A program made the position numbers and the translations under genes. A model generated the notes under the pieces. That model saw nothing but the letters and a program-made list of their open reading frames with translations, was not told where the DNA came from and made no database searches. Positions 1 through 14,578 of a stretch of DNA of 64,000 bases are shown here, one piece after another. The stretch comes from Adineta steineri (lineage: Eukaryota; Rotifera; Eurotatoria; Adinetida; Adinetidae). Position 1 is the first letter of the stretch, and each line of letters begins with the position of its first letter. The stretch covers positions 177,049 through 241,048 of the forward strand of contig CAJNOI010000007.1 in NCBI GenBank assembly GCA_905250115.1, written 5' to 3'.

Positions 1-4
1 TTAG

Positions 5-2202
5 ATCTATATTGATGCTCCATCTCAAAATAAACTTTTACCTGCTAAAACAATGTTTTTATATCAAGTTTTTCCTGATTCATTAAAATTTTATCATAAT
101 TTTCTTCTCAAAGCATGTAGTGAAGGTTATCTTGATACAGTCGAACATCTCCTTCAATTTCTTCAAAAACTCTATCCCGATTTTATTAATATGCATGAAC
201 AAAATACGCTCAATACCGCATTGCATGTTGCTTGTAAACATAATCAAATAGTTTAGTTCAAACTCTCTTTTCTTTTTGGTTTTAATTTATCTAATCAATA
301 TTTTTCCAATTATTTTATTTAATAGAATATTGCTCGTTGTTGTTTGGATAATGGTGCTAATGTTAATAGTTTAAATAAAGATGGTAATACGCCATTATTT
401 TGTGCAGCAGAAAGATTTTCCAAATCATGTGCAAAAGTAAGAGAAAAAATTTCTAAATTTACCAAAAAGTAAATCATGTTTAGTTATTATTGGAATATGG
501 TGCGGATATTACAATTGTTAATAATAGAAAAAAGACAGTTAGTGAAACATGTCCTAGTGAAGATTTTCAACAAACATTAACAAGTATATGATGTAATAAT
601 AAATCATATATATATATGTTCATATGAATATTGTAGATGTAAGTGAATTTATTGCATCTGTTATGCGAGCATTAGCACGTGGTGATGGAGAAGTACTCGA
701 TAGAGTCATCACTGATCATGTTGAAAATCGATATACACTTAGGTAAAAATATTTTTCATGTTTTATTCGTAATAATGAATAAATTAGTTATTTATTTTAG
801 TTCGTTAAACAGCAGGTAAATTCGAATATCCATTCTTTCAGTATTTTTATGATACATCTTTTAAATTAAAAGATTTATTAAAGGAAGTACTCTGTTGCAT
901 ACAGCATGTTCTTTTAATAATTTACCAGCTTTAAAACGTCTTGTAAAATTAAATGTCAATCTCGATGTACGAGATCAACAAGGTAAAACAGCACTTCATC
1001 GTACAAAAGATATAGAAATTATAAAAGTTAGTTTATTTTGTTTTGAATTTTTTTGTTTCATTTGATTGTTTTGTTAAAGTTTCTTCTTGAATCAAATGCT
1101 GATATTAATGTAACAGATTATGATGGTAATACTCCAATACATGTAAAATGTGCTGGTGAACGTAATAAACCTATTGAATTGGATGTTATTCGAGTTTTAC
1201 ATGAATATGGAGCTGAATTAGATAGATGTAATTTAAATGGTGAAACATGTTTTCATCTTGCAGCACGAAATGGACATACAGAAGTTTTACAATTATTATT
1301 TGAACTTGATGAAACAACTATTAGAGAATCTGTTCAAGCAATTGAACAAAAACCAAATCAAGAAAATACATCAATCATCGGATTAGCATTACGATCTGAT
1401 CATTTAGATTCAGCTACTTGGTAAAATACAAACAATATATAAATTTATTTGTTTTTTTAATAAGAATTTTATTCTAAAGGTTACTTGAACATGGATTTAT
1501 GTTCAAACAAAATGAAGCAGATGAATTAATACATGATATTTTAGCAGAAAAAATATTTTCGTATTTTTATTATTTTCTTTTTTTGTAAATAATTAAATAT
1601 TCGTTTTTGTATAGAGGTGAACCAGAACATATTTTACAATTTCTTTGTAAAGAAGGTAATGCGACATTATCAACTATCTATGATGAAGGCAATACGTAAG
1701 ATAATTTTGTTTTTCTAAAAATTTATGTTATATTTGTACTTAGTGCTATTCATTTGGCTGCATCAATGGCATCAACAGAACCATTAAAATTCTTAATTTC
1801 ACTTGACTTTGATCCAGATGTAATTAATCAAGCAAAAGAAACACCATTATTTGTTGCTGCTCGAACAAATAATATAGATACTGCATGTGTGTTAATAGCA
1901 CACGGCATTGATTGTGGAATAAAAAATATTCATGGTAAATTTTTTTATTGATAATTAAATTTGTTAGAACTATTCTTTAATAAAAACCTTTAGGTTGTAC
2001 AGCATTTGATTATATTCTTGATATTGATGAATGGGTAAAGTCAGTTAAATTTGATGAAGATACACGTGGACGTCTTCGTGCTTATAAATATAAAGATATT
2101 CGAACGCTTATGTATACAGTAACATCGAAACTTAATCAATATGATGCACATGTAGAATCAAATCGAAATACAAATCAATCAAAATCATTATCAAATATTT
2201 AA
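5..2202 (+). CDS. Ankyrin-repeat protein, 5' end outside the window
   Basis: Eleven exons can be read: 5-250, 326-436, 484-583, 637-742, 801-815 (15 nt), 888-1026, 1080-1420, 1480-1560, 1615-1695, 1744-1934 and 1994-2202, joined at GT/AG introns and summing to 540 in-frame codons with a TAA stop. The window opens on an acceptor AG (3-4), so upstream exons are missing. Ankyrin signatures recur: TALHVACKHNQ, DGNTPLFCAAER, STLLHTACSFNN, GKTALHR, DGNTPIHVKCAG, GETCFHLAARNGH, TAIHLAASMAS and ETPLFVAARTNN, with the usual helix-turn-helix spacing. The last about 60 residues are charged and carry no repeat. Ankyrin repeats bind proteins; the partner and pathway cannot be told. The joins around the 15-nt exon are the least certain. 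Confidence 0.85.
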
Positions 2203-2843
2203 CTGCTAAATTAATTAGACATTGTTTAATCAGTATGACAACGAAAATACTAAGCAACTGTTTATTGATAATAATTTATACATCGGTGACATATTTTTTA
2301 TTATTATTATTATTTTTTAACATTGTTTGTACTTTGGGATTTCATAAAAAAATAAGGAAACTTTCTCTAATAATAACACTGATGATTGTGTTCTATAATG
2401 AGTTAAGTAAACTAATCGATCTTACTTTTCTTTTATTGAAAATACAGGTATGCTATACTTGTGTTTCATAGAATCCTTATCTGAGATTTCAACACATACA
2501 TACATTGTATCGTACGAGAGTATAATTCAATCACATAGTTATTAGGATTTATTTTTTGCAAAAATCGAAAAGTTTCGATTCGTGCGCCATCTTGTTATTT
2601 ATTGAGAAAAGAAAATGACGATTGTAAGCGAAAAATAAAACATTTTTGATTTTTCTTCGTCCGTTTACATACATTTTTGTGATTCATAATTTATTTGTTT
2701 GCCGTCTGTTTTGTAAAGTATATTAGTAATATAAAACTTTTTTACTTATTTTTCTTCGTTCATTCTGTTCTGCATTCGTTGTGTTGGCATATATGCTTCT
2801 CAGCAACATATGAATTCAATCATTTGAATGCACTTGAAAACAC
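2203..2843. other. Intergenic, no gene seen
   Basis: AT-rich spacer between the ankyrin gene and the next ORF. A hydrophobic open frame at 2235-2471 has no recognisable domain and unlike codon use, so I do not call it a gene. A pyrimidine-rich stretch precedes the next start. Confidence 0.5.
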
Positions 2844-4969
2844 ATGCAGTCACAGGAACTACGTTACAAGAAATTGGTTCGAAAAGTGCGTATAGTGCTG
2901 ATTAATGGTGAATCTTTCGTTCTTCTTAGCGATGTTCGAGATACATTCGAACGTCCTATTGTTCGATTTAGCATCAATGGTGAACCAATTGGATTTGCTT
3001 TAGATGATAAATATAGACCAATTGAACCACTTCGTATTCTAGTAACACCATACATCAATAATATAATTGATTGCGAAAAGTCTGACAATACTAAGTATAA
3101 CAAGAACAATAAAGAAAGAGAAACAGATGCGATGATTGCTGAAATAAAAAGAGTACAAGAGAAACTTGCTGACATCGAACTTACGTCAAACAAAATTCTT
3201 GTGAATACTGATGTACTGATCAAAAAAGCAGATGCTATACTTCGACAAACATTTGAACTAGCTGAATATACTATTCCACGTCTCTTCGTTATTCTTCCTG
3301 AAATAAAAACATCGATCAATCCAATCAATTGGTGGACACGCTCCTATCGACTCTTCTTTATTTGTGAATGTGATAACGAACGTCATTTTGCATTCCATGA
3401 AGGCTACGAAATGAAACAGATTCGAGAATTTTTTCGCAAATACGGACCATATGTACAAAAAATGTTAATTGTAGTTCGAGCTGCTATTGCGGTGAGCAGT
3501 TTTGTTTTGCCTCAATTGACATATTTTTCTCCGTCTGTTCAGCAAACTATACCTCGTTTTCTATTAGACAAGAGTTTTCAAGACACATTAACTAATAAAC
3601 TCAATAGTATGGATAATGTTATTGAAGATTCTCTCAAAGAAAATCTATCAACAAGAACTATGAATGCCTTACATTTAGAAGATAATATACAAGGTGTCGA
3701 ATTAAGAGAGATTAGATCTTTTCTTAAACGTACAGATAATCAAAGTAGTTTTGGAAATCTATATCGTTCAACGAATGAGAATGGACAAATTCGATGGTTA
3801 TGTCTTCATCATTATCGACAGTATTCAGGTGAAAAACAAATAGAAGGTCTTAAACAAGAGTTTCATCAGTTAGGTGGAGAGATTCGACTCGATAATGCTA
3901 TAGTGGAAAAATCAAGTGCAAAAAGATTAGAAGAGATGTTAGATGTTATTTGTCGAGGATTAGTACTTTTCAAAATAACATTGAAAAATTGTAAAATTCG
4001 AACATCTGTTTTCGATAAGTTACTGTCAATAGCATGTCAACGAAATTTAATTCGACATATTAAATTTCAAGATATTATAATTCAACCAACTGTTGGATTT
4101 TCTAAAACACATCGAGAAATTATTTCGAAGTTTGAAGAAGCACTCAATAACAATAAACACCTTACTATCGAATATACTGTGTCTTTAGATGAGGATATTA
4201 TGAAGAAGGATAATTCTTTACTTTCTCATTTTGTAGCACATTCTACTCGTAGATTATCGCTTAATTTATATACGAATGATATTATCGAACGATTTTTATG
4301 TTCTGGTCTATCAGATTCAGATCTTCAAACCATTCGAGAGTGGATTTGTAAGAGTAAATTATCTTGGAGTGTTCGTTCTAGCGATAGAGATCGTTTCGTA
4401 TTTACTCATTCATCACAAGAAATGAAACAATCTCTTGTTATATTGACCAGTTTCTTGATGCAATTCCAAAACTTGCGTGAGCTTAGTTACTATAAAACTA
4501 CAATAGAAGAAGATATGTTACAAACTTTATGTAAAGCTTTAGAGAGTAATGCAACATCCCTTCGAATGTTGCATTTCAGAGAAAAACCTATCGCAAATAT
4601 TTTGACAAATAATAAGATCTCACCAATAGAGCTCAGTAGTTCATGTGTACCTCATATTGTAAATATGTTAAAATGTAATATTTCTTTAACAGAACTTACT
4701 TTACCATCCATCTCTTGTCTACATACAGATGACATTGTATCAATCATAGAAGCTTTACGAATACATCCACATTTATGTATACTACAGATAGGATCTATTC
4801 CTTCGATTTTAAGAGGAGACTCTTATAATGTATTTGATCGTCTGCTTAATGGTACGATAATCGAAGATTTTACATGTGTTATAGATGGGGATGAGCAATT
4901 TTTTACTTTAAGAGATGCTTTAGAAAAGAATATGATGTTAAGTTCACTTCGTATTAGTATTTTCAATAT
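2844..4969 (+). CDS. Leucine-rich-repeat-like protein, 3' end lost in assembly gap
   Basis: About 708 codons are open from the ATG at 2844 to the N gap. The first 60 residues look beta-rich (VLINGESFVLLSDVRDTF). Around residues 90-125 there is a short charged helical stretch. Residues about 145-215 hold a conserved-looking block with IPRLFVILPE, WWTRSYRLFFICECD, HFAFHEGYE and FFRKYGPYVQKM, a pattern I recall from lineage-expanded multidomain proteins of rotifers and some fungi, without a known function. From about residue 300 onward are degenerate leucine-rich units (for example LTELTLPSISCL, HPHLCILQIGS). The frame continues through the N block into a glutamate receptor, but only because the filler length happens to keep the frame; I treat it as a separate gene. 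No introns are visible. Function unknown. Confidence 0.7.
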
Positions 4970-5069
4970 NNNNNNNNNNNNNNNNNNNNNNNNNNNNNNN
5001 NNNNNNNNNNNNNNNNNNNNNNNNNNNNNNNNNNNNNNNNNNNNNNNNNNNNNNNNNNNNNNNNNNNNN
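4970..5069. other. Assembly gap, exactly 100 N
   Basis: A run of 100 N, the usual fixed filler for a gap of unknown size. An open frame crosses it by chance and joins two unrelated proteins. The true length and order of the missing sequence are unknown. Confidence 0.98.
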
Positions 5070-7430
5070 AGCAGTACTTGTCGAATATTACCAAATTCAA
5101 GTATTGTTGGTATTGTCGGTCCTGCCTTTTCGAGAGAAGCTGAGATGATTGCTACATTTGCAGATAGTATTGATTTACCTGTAATATCATATTCTGCTAC
5201 AGCTCCTGATTTATCTGATCGAATGGTATATCCAGCATTTTTTCGTACTGTTCCATCGGATAACACTGCTGCATTTGCAATGGTTGAACTATTTAATCGA
5301 TATAATTGGACATCATGTATTATCATCTATCAAAACGATGCATATGGATTTGGTGGTGCAAGAATAATTAATGAAGTCTTTAATAATCATGGACTAACAG
5401 TTAGCAACATGATTATTTTTGATATTATGTCATTAAATATTCGAGGTGATTTAAAACTTATTTTAGTTAATAGTCCATCTCGAATTGTTATATTATGGAC
5501 TGCTGCAATTTATACACGTTTAATATTAGAAAGTGCATTTAATTTTGATGTACTTGGCCCACGATTTACATGGATATTAAGTGTCCATGATATAATAAAT
5601 TCATTTAATTGGACAGTACAACAAAAACTAGTTGGAATGTTGAGTATAGAACCAGTAACAGGAAGTGTAGTCAATGCATCGATTAATACAACACTGTTAA
5701 AAGCAGCGTGTGATATTTGGCAACAATATGAGCCAGAATCATTTCCTGGAGTAACAATGATAGATTATTATGCATTATTTGCATTTGATGCAACTTGGTC
5801 ATTAATTCAAGCATTACAACAATGTTGTTCAACTGTTTTAAATAAATCTCTTTCTGATATATCAATTATTGATTCATCATATTGTTTTGATCGCCATTTT
5901 GTCAATGGTAATAAATTCATCTATACAATCAGTACTGTTAAATTTCTTGGTATATCCGGTCTAATACAATATTCTTCGAATGTAACAGATAGAATAAATG
6001 GTAATTATTATATTCTAAAAAATTTTCAATCCTTCTCAAATGGTTTACAAGTCATTCCAGTATTAGTGTGGTCTGATTCTAATACATGGCAAATATATAC
6101 AGAGACGAATGTTATTTTATGGCCTGGTAATACATTATCTCCTCCAACTGGTCGTGCGGATATGATCGGTGTTACGTTACGAATTGCTGTTATTGAAACA
6201 CATCCTTTTACAATGACAAAAAATGTAATCGATGAATATGGACAAAATTCTACAAAGTTAATTGGTTATTTTCCTGACCTTATTGATCTGTTAGTCAGTA
6301 AAATGAATTTTATTCCTCAGATTATATTGGTACCATCAAATCAAACGTATAATAGTTTAATTGATGCAGTAGCTAATGGTGTTTATGATATGGTTGTAGC
6401 TGATATGACAATCACTGCGACACGAACAGAAGAAGTTAGTTTTTCAAGTTCAATATTTGATAATTCTTTACGTGTTATTACTCGAATAAAACCTGCTGAC
6501 GAAATGGATCTTTTGGCATTTTTAAGACCTTTATCACTTAAACTTTGGATAGTTCTTTTAGTATCTACATTATTTTCTGGATTTCTAATCTGTTTATTTG
6601 AGCGACAAGATAATCCAGCATTGCAACATAGATCATTCATTAGTTCAGGTGCAATGAGTGCATGGTATTCTTTTGGAACTATAGTAGGCTATGGTGCAGA
6701 TTTTACTGTAACAACAGCTGCTGGACGCTTAGTAACCACTGGTTTATATATATTAAGTTTGGTCATCGTAGCGACATATACTGCTAATTTAGCATCTGAT
6801 TTAACGACCTCAAAAACAAAAGATGTTATTTCTGGAATTGATGATATTAAAAGTGGAAAATTATCATATAGCCGTATTGGTATTGTTGCTGATTCATCAA
6901 TTGAAGAGTATTATTTACGAGAAGTTTCGGAAGGAACTCGAAATTTTTATCCATTACAACAAGAAAAAGACATATATACTAATTTAATAAATAATATAAT
7001 TGATGCAGCTATTATGGATGCTGGTGTTTTAGAATACGCAACTTCAAGTTTCTACTGTAATTTAACGATAGTAGGCACAGATTTTGACCAGAGTGCATTT
7101 GGTATTGCTGTACCTAAGCTATGGTTATATGCTGAAAATTTAGATATTAATATATTATTATTAAGAGAATCTGGTGATCTTGATGATTTAAAAAGAAAAT
7201 GGTTTCAGGGTACTACTTGTTCAACTTCATCTGATATAATTACAAGTACAACTATTGAATCAATGAGTGGTTTATTTGTTACATTTATAGCTATTATCAT
7301 TTTATCATTATTTACCTATATTTGGAAAAAATGTTATGACAAAATAAAGCGAACTAATGATATAAGTAGATCGAATGAATCTGTTATCTCAAAAAACAAA
7401 ATATGTGCAGATAAAACTATATACATATGA
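5070..7430 (+). CDS. Ionotropic glutamate receptor with K+-channel-like selectivity filter (5' end in gap)
   Basis: About 786 codons end at TGA 7428-7430. The order is an amino-terminal ligand-binding-like (ANF receptor) domain (GIVGPAFSREAEMIATFADS, FNRYNWTSCIIIYQNDAYG), S1 glutamate-binding lobe (GYFPDLIDLL; MTITATRTEEVSFSSSIF with the ligand-carboxylate arginine), M1 (LKLWIVLLVSTLFSGFLICL), re-entrant pore loop, M3 (IVATYTANLASDL, a variant of SYTANLAAF), S2 lobe (IMDAGVLEY with the acidic residue that binds the ligand amino group), M4 near the C-terminus and a short cytoplasmic tail. The pore reads GTIVGYGAD (6675-6701), matching the TVGYG filter of potassium channels instead of the usual Q/R/N-site loop. 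A K+-selective receptor of this kind (AvGluR1) is known from Adineta vaga. The signal peptide and first part of the amino-terminal domain are missing at the gap. A poly(A)-type AATAAA lies near 7546. Confidence 0.93.
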   Translation, partial: SSTCRILPNSSIVGIVGPAFSREAEMIATFADSIDLPVISYSATAPDLSDRMVYPAFFRTVPSDNTAAFAMVELFNRYNWTSCIIIYQNDAYGFGGARIINEVFNNHGLTVSNMIIFDIMSLNIRGDLKLILVNSPSRIVILWTAAIYTRLILESAFNFDVLGPRFTWILSVHDIINSFNWTVQQKLVGMLSIEPVTGSVVNASINTTLLKAACDIWQQYEPESFPGVTMIDYYALFAFDATWSLIQALQQCCSTVLNKSLSDISIIDSSYCFDRHFVNGNKFIYTISTVKFLGISGLIQYSSNVTDRINGNYYILKNFQSFSNGLQVIPVLVWSDSNTWQIYTETNVILWPGNTLSPPTGRADMIGVTLRIAVIETHPFTMTKNVIDEYGQNSTKLIGYFPDLIDLLVSKMNFIPQIILVPSNQTYNSLIDAVANGVYDMVVADMTITATRTEEVSFSSSIFDNSLRVITRIKPADEMDLLAFLRPLSLKLWIVLLVSTLFSGFLICLFERQDNPALQHRSFISSGAMSAWYSFGTIVGYGADFTVTTAAGRLVTTGLYILSLVIVATYTANLASDLTTSKTKDVISGIDDIKSGKLSYSRIGIVADSSIEEYYLREVSEGTRNFYPLQQEKDIYTNLINNIIDAAIMDAGVLEYATSSFYCNLTIVGTDFDQSAFGIAVPKLWLYAENLDINILLLRESGDLDDLKRKWFQGTTCSTSSDIITSTTIESMSGLFVTFIAIIILSLFTYIWKKCYDKIKRTNDISRSNESVISKNKICADKTIYI

Positions 7431-8475
7431 ACTTTCTCTTAAATACTGCTTGTATAGCTTGTTATTAATTGTTATAATATTTTAACTTTCAGCTATATCC
7501 AATTTTTTATTATGTTGAAATGCTTGAACGTAATATTTAATGTGTAATAAAATATTTCTTACTCGTTGTTATTTATATAGTTTAGGGTATGGGTATGGGT
7601 ATTAAATTCATCATGCACCCACCCACATCTCCGCCTACACCCACCCTCAAGGCGTTGGGTGTTGTCGGTCACTGTATGTAGTATCCGATCGGAAGTCTTA
7701 CACTCGGTATTCGATAAATTCCGTTTGCAGTGTCTATGTTGGATTCCGACAGTACGGATCCGATTATCGTTCCGTCTCTCGATTTCTGGTGTAATCCGAT
7801 AGGATCATGATCGGATCCCTGTTGGAACCTATAGGATCCAACATTCGGATTTTATCACTTGAGCAGTGGTTTCAAAAATCATCTTTAATTATTTTCAGAT
7901 GAAGTTTTGAACAAATCACTTGATATTTATTGGTTTCCGAACGCAGATGAAATCTACTCAATTAATCACAGATAATTACTTTGACTATGTTTGAATCAGA
8001 ACAACGAGAGACTACTTATTTTGATATTAATTCGAAGACTAGATTTATGTCAGATATATTTAACGAACAAGATATGATCTTAGTTATAGTTGATACCAAC
8101 CATCTTGAAGGTGTGATATGGATATGACATGAATATAACGCAAACACCTACATCCCTTTTCAAGTTCATTATTATAATCAATAATACAATATGTGTTTCA
8201 ACAATAAAATTATGTAAAGTACTATATCATTGCTTATTTCATGACAGTATTTAATTATCTTCTCTATAATCAATAAAATATTGATTTTAAAGAAACACAA
8301 TACTTCAATTTTTATTTTATTCGAACTTATTGCAAACGCAAATAAGAAAAGAAAACATTATTCATTATTACAAAAAAACAAACAAATGCAAGCTAATGAT
8401 AAATATGAGATTATCAACAAGACAATTGAACAAAACGAGTAAAGGAATAATTATTAAGAAGTTTAATTATTTGTT
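7431..8475. other. Intergenic with repeat debris
   Basis: No gene seen. After the receptor's AT-rich 3' region, 7570-7660 holds G-rich hexamer-like repeats (GGGTAT copies) followed by C-rich ones (CACCCA, CTACACCCACCCTC), and 7680-7860 is unusually GC-rich with repeated ATCCGAT/ATCGGAT words. The rest to 8475 is AT-rich and would include the 3' UTR of the minus-strand aminotransferase gene (TTTATT at 8311-8316 reads AATAAA on that strand). Confidence 0.6.
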
Positions 8476-11545
<3,070 letters not shown>

Positions 11546-13048
11546 AGTTATCGACTTAATCAGATACTGTTTTTGAATAGAAATGAATATTCAATCTGAA
11601 AAAAAACATATATATATAGCAACCAATAGAGAAGAAAAAAAATTCTGATGTAATGAGCTGGTGTATTAGAGAATAATAACGTGGCATAAGTATATAGGAC
11701 GACAAATATTTTTGTTTTTCTCGGTGCGGTACATCAACGACGGAAAAAAAGAGGAAAAAAAAGAAATAAAAATTAAATAAAAACATATATAGTAGCTTGC
11801 GTACATAAATTATACAAGTTAGGATTCAATTTCATTAAAATGATTAGAAATTATTCAAAAAAAAATATGTTAAAAGTACAAACTATATGTTAAAATTACC
11901 TTCAAGTACGCTTTTATAATCGTAATACCTACATTAATGAGTATGTTTTTTGATTTGATCGATCAGGCGAAAAAAATACTATATAAATTATGTCAAATAA
12001 TAACCAAACTATAAGACAAACATATTTCTTTCAAACTGTCAAGTATATGACCGATTACTATAGACAAATAGCAAATAAAATTATCTAATCTTTCTGCTGA
12101 TATAATTCAGAATTATGTGTATATATATATCAGTTCTATGACATAAAACAGTACAAAGTAAAATTGAACTTCTAAGAATTTATCTAACATATTAAGCTGT
12201 TAATCAAAATTATGTAATAGAAATATGAAAATTTCAGATCATACTATCTTAGTCACACCGATAAGATAAACTGCTTTACATTTATTTCATGGTTAGAGTT
12301 CAAATAGATTGATATTCTCTTTTAAATAAGATATTTCAAGCTTCTTATTACTATCTTTTTTTGTTAGTTTATTCTGATAATTTTAATGTGACAGAAATTT
12401 ATCATAGAACAGCCATTGTTATTATAATGATGATAAGAGGTTAGTCTGATTTAATTAATATAAATATGTTTTGTAATTATTGATATTTCTTTAAAAATTA
12501 ATTTAATAATGAAGATTGAGTATACATATATATATGTAAATAAAAAGAAATCTATTTTCTTCAGATCAAGTCGTCATAATTACACAACATAACATACTCC
12601 ATTAAGATATTAGAAGAACTACACCTTTATTATTTATATATGTTGTAAACAAATTTTAAAAAAATGAGCCATGATACCAGGTATCTTTCTTTGATGCACG
12701 TAATATAAAAACAACTGACTTTAGTTTCATGTATGAAATTCAAAATGTTAACATATATATTCTTTATTTAAATACGAAATGTTAAAGTCATATGTTTCTT
12801 TTTAGTAGCATAACATGTATTATTATTCATTATCGATCTTAATCAACATCTTTTATATATATGACAGATCTTTTTGTAGAATTGAATGAAAAAAAAATAG
12901 TATCTATAATTTGTTTTTGTGTTCGTTTTATTTTTAACGGTCTAAAACAAGAATTATAATAAATTTTTTTCTTTTCATGTTTTCTTGTTCAGACAGAGAA
13001 CGATCGATAGTTAAACTCTGTTTGTCAAAACTAGTTGTTGATCATATT
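11546..13048. other. Intergenic, AT-rich
   Basis: About 1.5 kb between the start of the aminotransferase gene and the end of the ribosomal-protein gene, both on the minus strand. It contains an acceptor-like AACAG just upstream of the aminotransferase start (CAG at 11567-11569), short TA repeats and homopolymers. I see no coding exon. Confidence 0.5.
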
Positions 13049-14178
13049 TTAAACAGTACTTTGCACTGGTGGTTCATAACCATCGGCTCGTTCGACACGT
13101 TGGCCTTTTTCGTCGACGGTTACACTGGTATAACTTTCACCATGCATTTCCATAAGTCGAGCAACTGAAAACGAAAAGTATCAAAGAAATTTCTAATGAA
13201 AAAAAGAAATTTTTACCATCGAATTTTGGTTTTTTAAGTACTTTGACTTTTCGAATATTGACATTTTGTAATGGATAAATACCAACACAAGCTTTTTGAA
13301 TTTCTGTACCGATACTGTTTGGTATACTGAAAAATGATCAAAATAAATTTTTTTATTGTAATTAAAAATATAAAACATACAGTTTGTTAACAACTTCTTT
13401 AAGTTCGCTACCAGCAATATCGCGTGTCATAATTTCAACCATTTTCTTACGAATAGCTTTGATCTAAATCAAACTAAATGAAATCTTGAATTAAATAGAT
13501 ATTTAACTAACTTGTGTATGTTGTGCATAACATGTTTTTCTTATTTGTCCACGCATTTTCATGGTGAAGCCAATGCAAAATACACGTAAAAGATATCCAT
13601 CAGATGTACGAATATCAGCTTGTGCTTCGATTAATGTCTAGAAAAGATTTATTTTTTTTAAATAATCTACAAAAAAATTATTTTTCTTTTCTTGTTGTTT
13701 ACCTGCCATTTTTTGACAAGCATACGAAGTTTATCTGTTGTAATATCCATACCATGAAAGTTAGTTAAACAATGACGACCTTGTACATCTTCACAGATAA
13801 ATCGAAATTTTCGGTAACTATCTTCATCATCATGTTTGTTTAAATCACCAAGTGATGCTTCAAATACACGACCTTTTAAAGCATCCGAAGCGATTTCTAT
13901 TCGAAAAAAAATTGATTTGACTTGAAAAACAAAAACTTTGTTGTTATTTACTTGTGCCTGTTGTTCGTGTAACAAGTGTTCGACCAATGTTACGTACATC
14001 AAAATTAGCTGGTGCTTTGATATCATACCAATCTTTTTTTGAAAATGGGTCGGCACTAAACAAATATCAAATGATTAGATTTTTTTAGAAAAATAATCAT
14101 CATATTTTATACATACATTTTCTTTTTGCCACCCTTTTTGCCACCCTTAGTTAAACGTTTGTTCTTGCCGATGGCCAT
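13049..14178 (-). CDS. RPS3A: 40S ribosomal protein S3a (eS1)
   Basis: Component of the small ribosomal subunit. Seven exons from the 5' end: 14117-14178, 13952-14055, 13703-13896, 13512-13637, 13381-13463, 13217-13326, 13049-13164. They total 265 codons, giving 264 aa, the same length as the human protein. The N-terminus [20 protein letters not shown], then [60 protein letters not shown] and MEMHGES are all characteristic. The start is fixed by this conserved basic N-terminus. An acceptor AG (14193-14194) sits 15 nt upstream of the ATG, suggesting a 5' UTR intron or a spliced-leader site. It is transcribed divergently from the TMED gene, 400 bp away. Confidence 0.98.
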
Positions 14179-14578
14179 TTGTTATGATCAATCTAAAAGT
14201 AGAGAGATAAATGGAGTTATCTTTTAATTGATTTGTTAGCTTTCGCAGTGAATTAAAAATATCATGTGTGTGTGTATATATATATATTTCGTCATCGATT
14301 TTAGATGAAAAAAGTAAAGAAAATTTATTTATCCATAGAATATAATATGGACCAGTCCATATTGACGAACGTCGAGCCTCCCTTAAATGTGTAGTTTTTC
14401 AACATTAATGCAGTTGATACGTTTTCCAATTGTGATTGGTTAAAATTTTATTACCGTACACGCACGCACACAGCAAGATGTATATTTTTTAATAATAATA
14501 ATATTAATAATCAACTATTTTTTTCCGTTTTTCTCAAGAGAAAATCAATAGTTCCGTTGTTTTTTTTAAGATATAAAC
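14179..14578. promoter_or_regulatory. Divergent promoter region between RPS3A and TMED
   Basis: A 400-bp spacer separates two genes transcribed away from each other, so both promoters must lie here or overlap. It includes short TG/TA repeats (14264-14288) and, just before the TMED start, a pyrimidine tract ending in AG (14569-14570). I could not pick out a clear TATA box for either gene. Confidence 0.5.

Noticed and set aside
2235-2471. Hydrophobic 78-codon open frame after the ankyrin gene
   Set aside because: Made of TTA/ATT-rich low-complexity codons, no domain, no splice context; expected by chance in AT-rich DNA.
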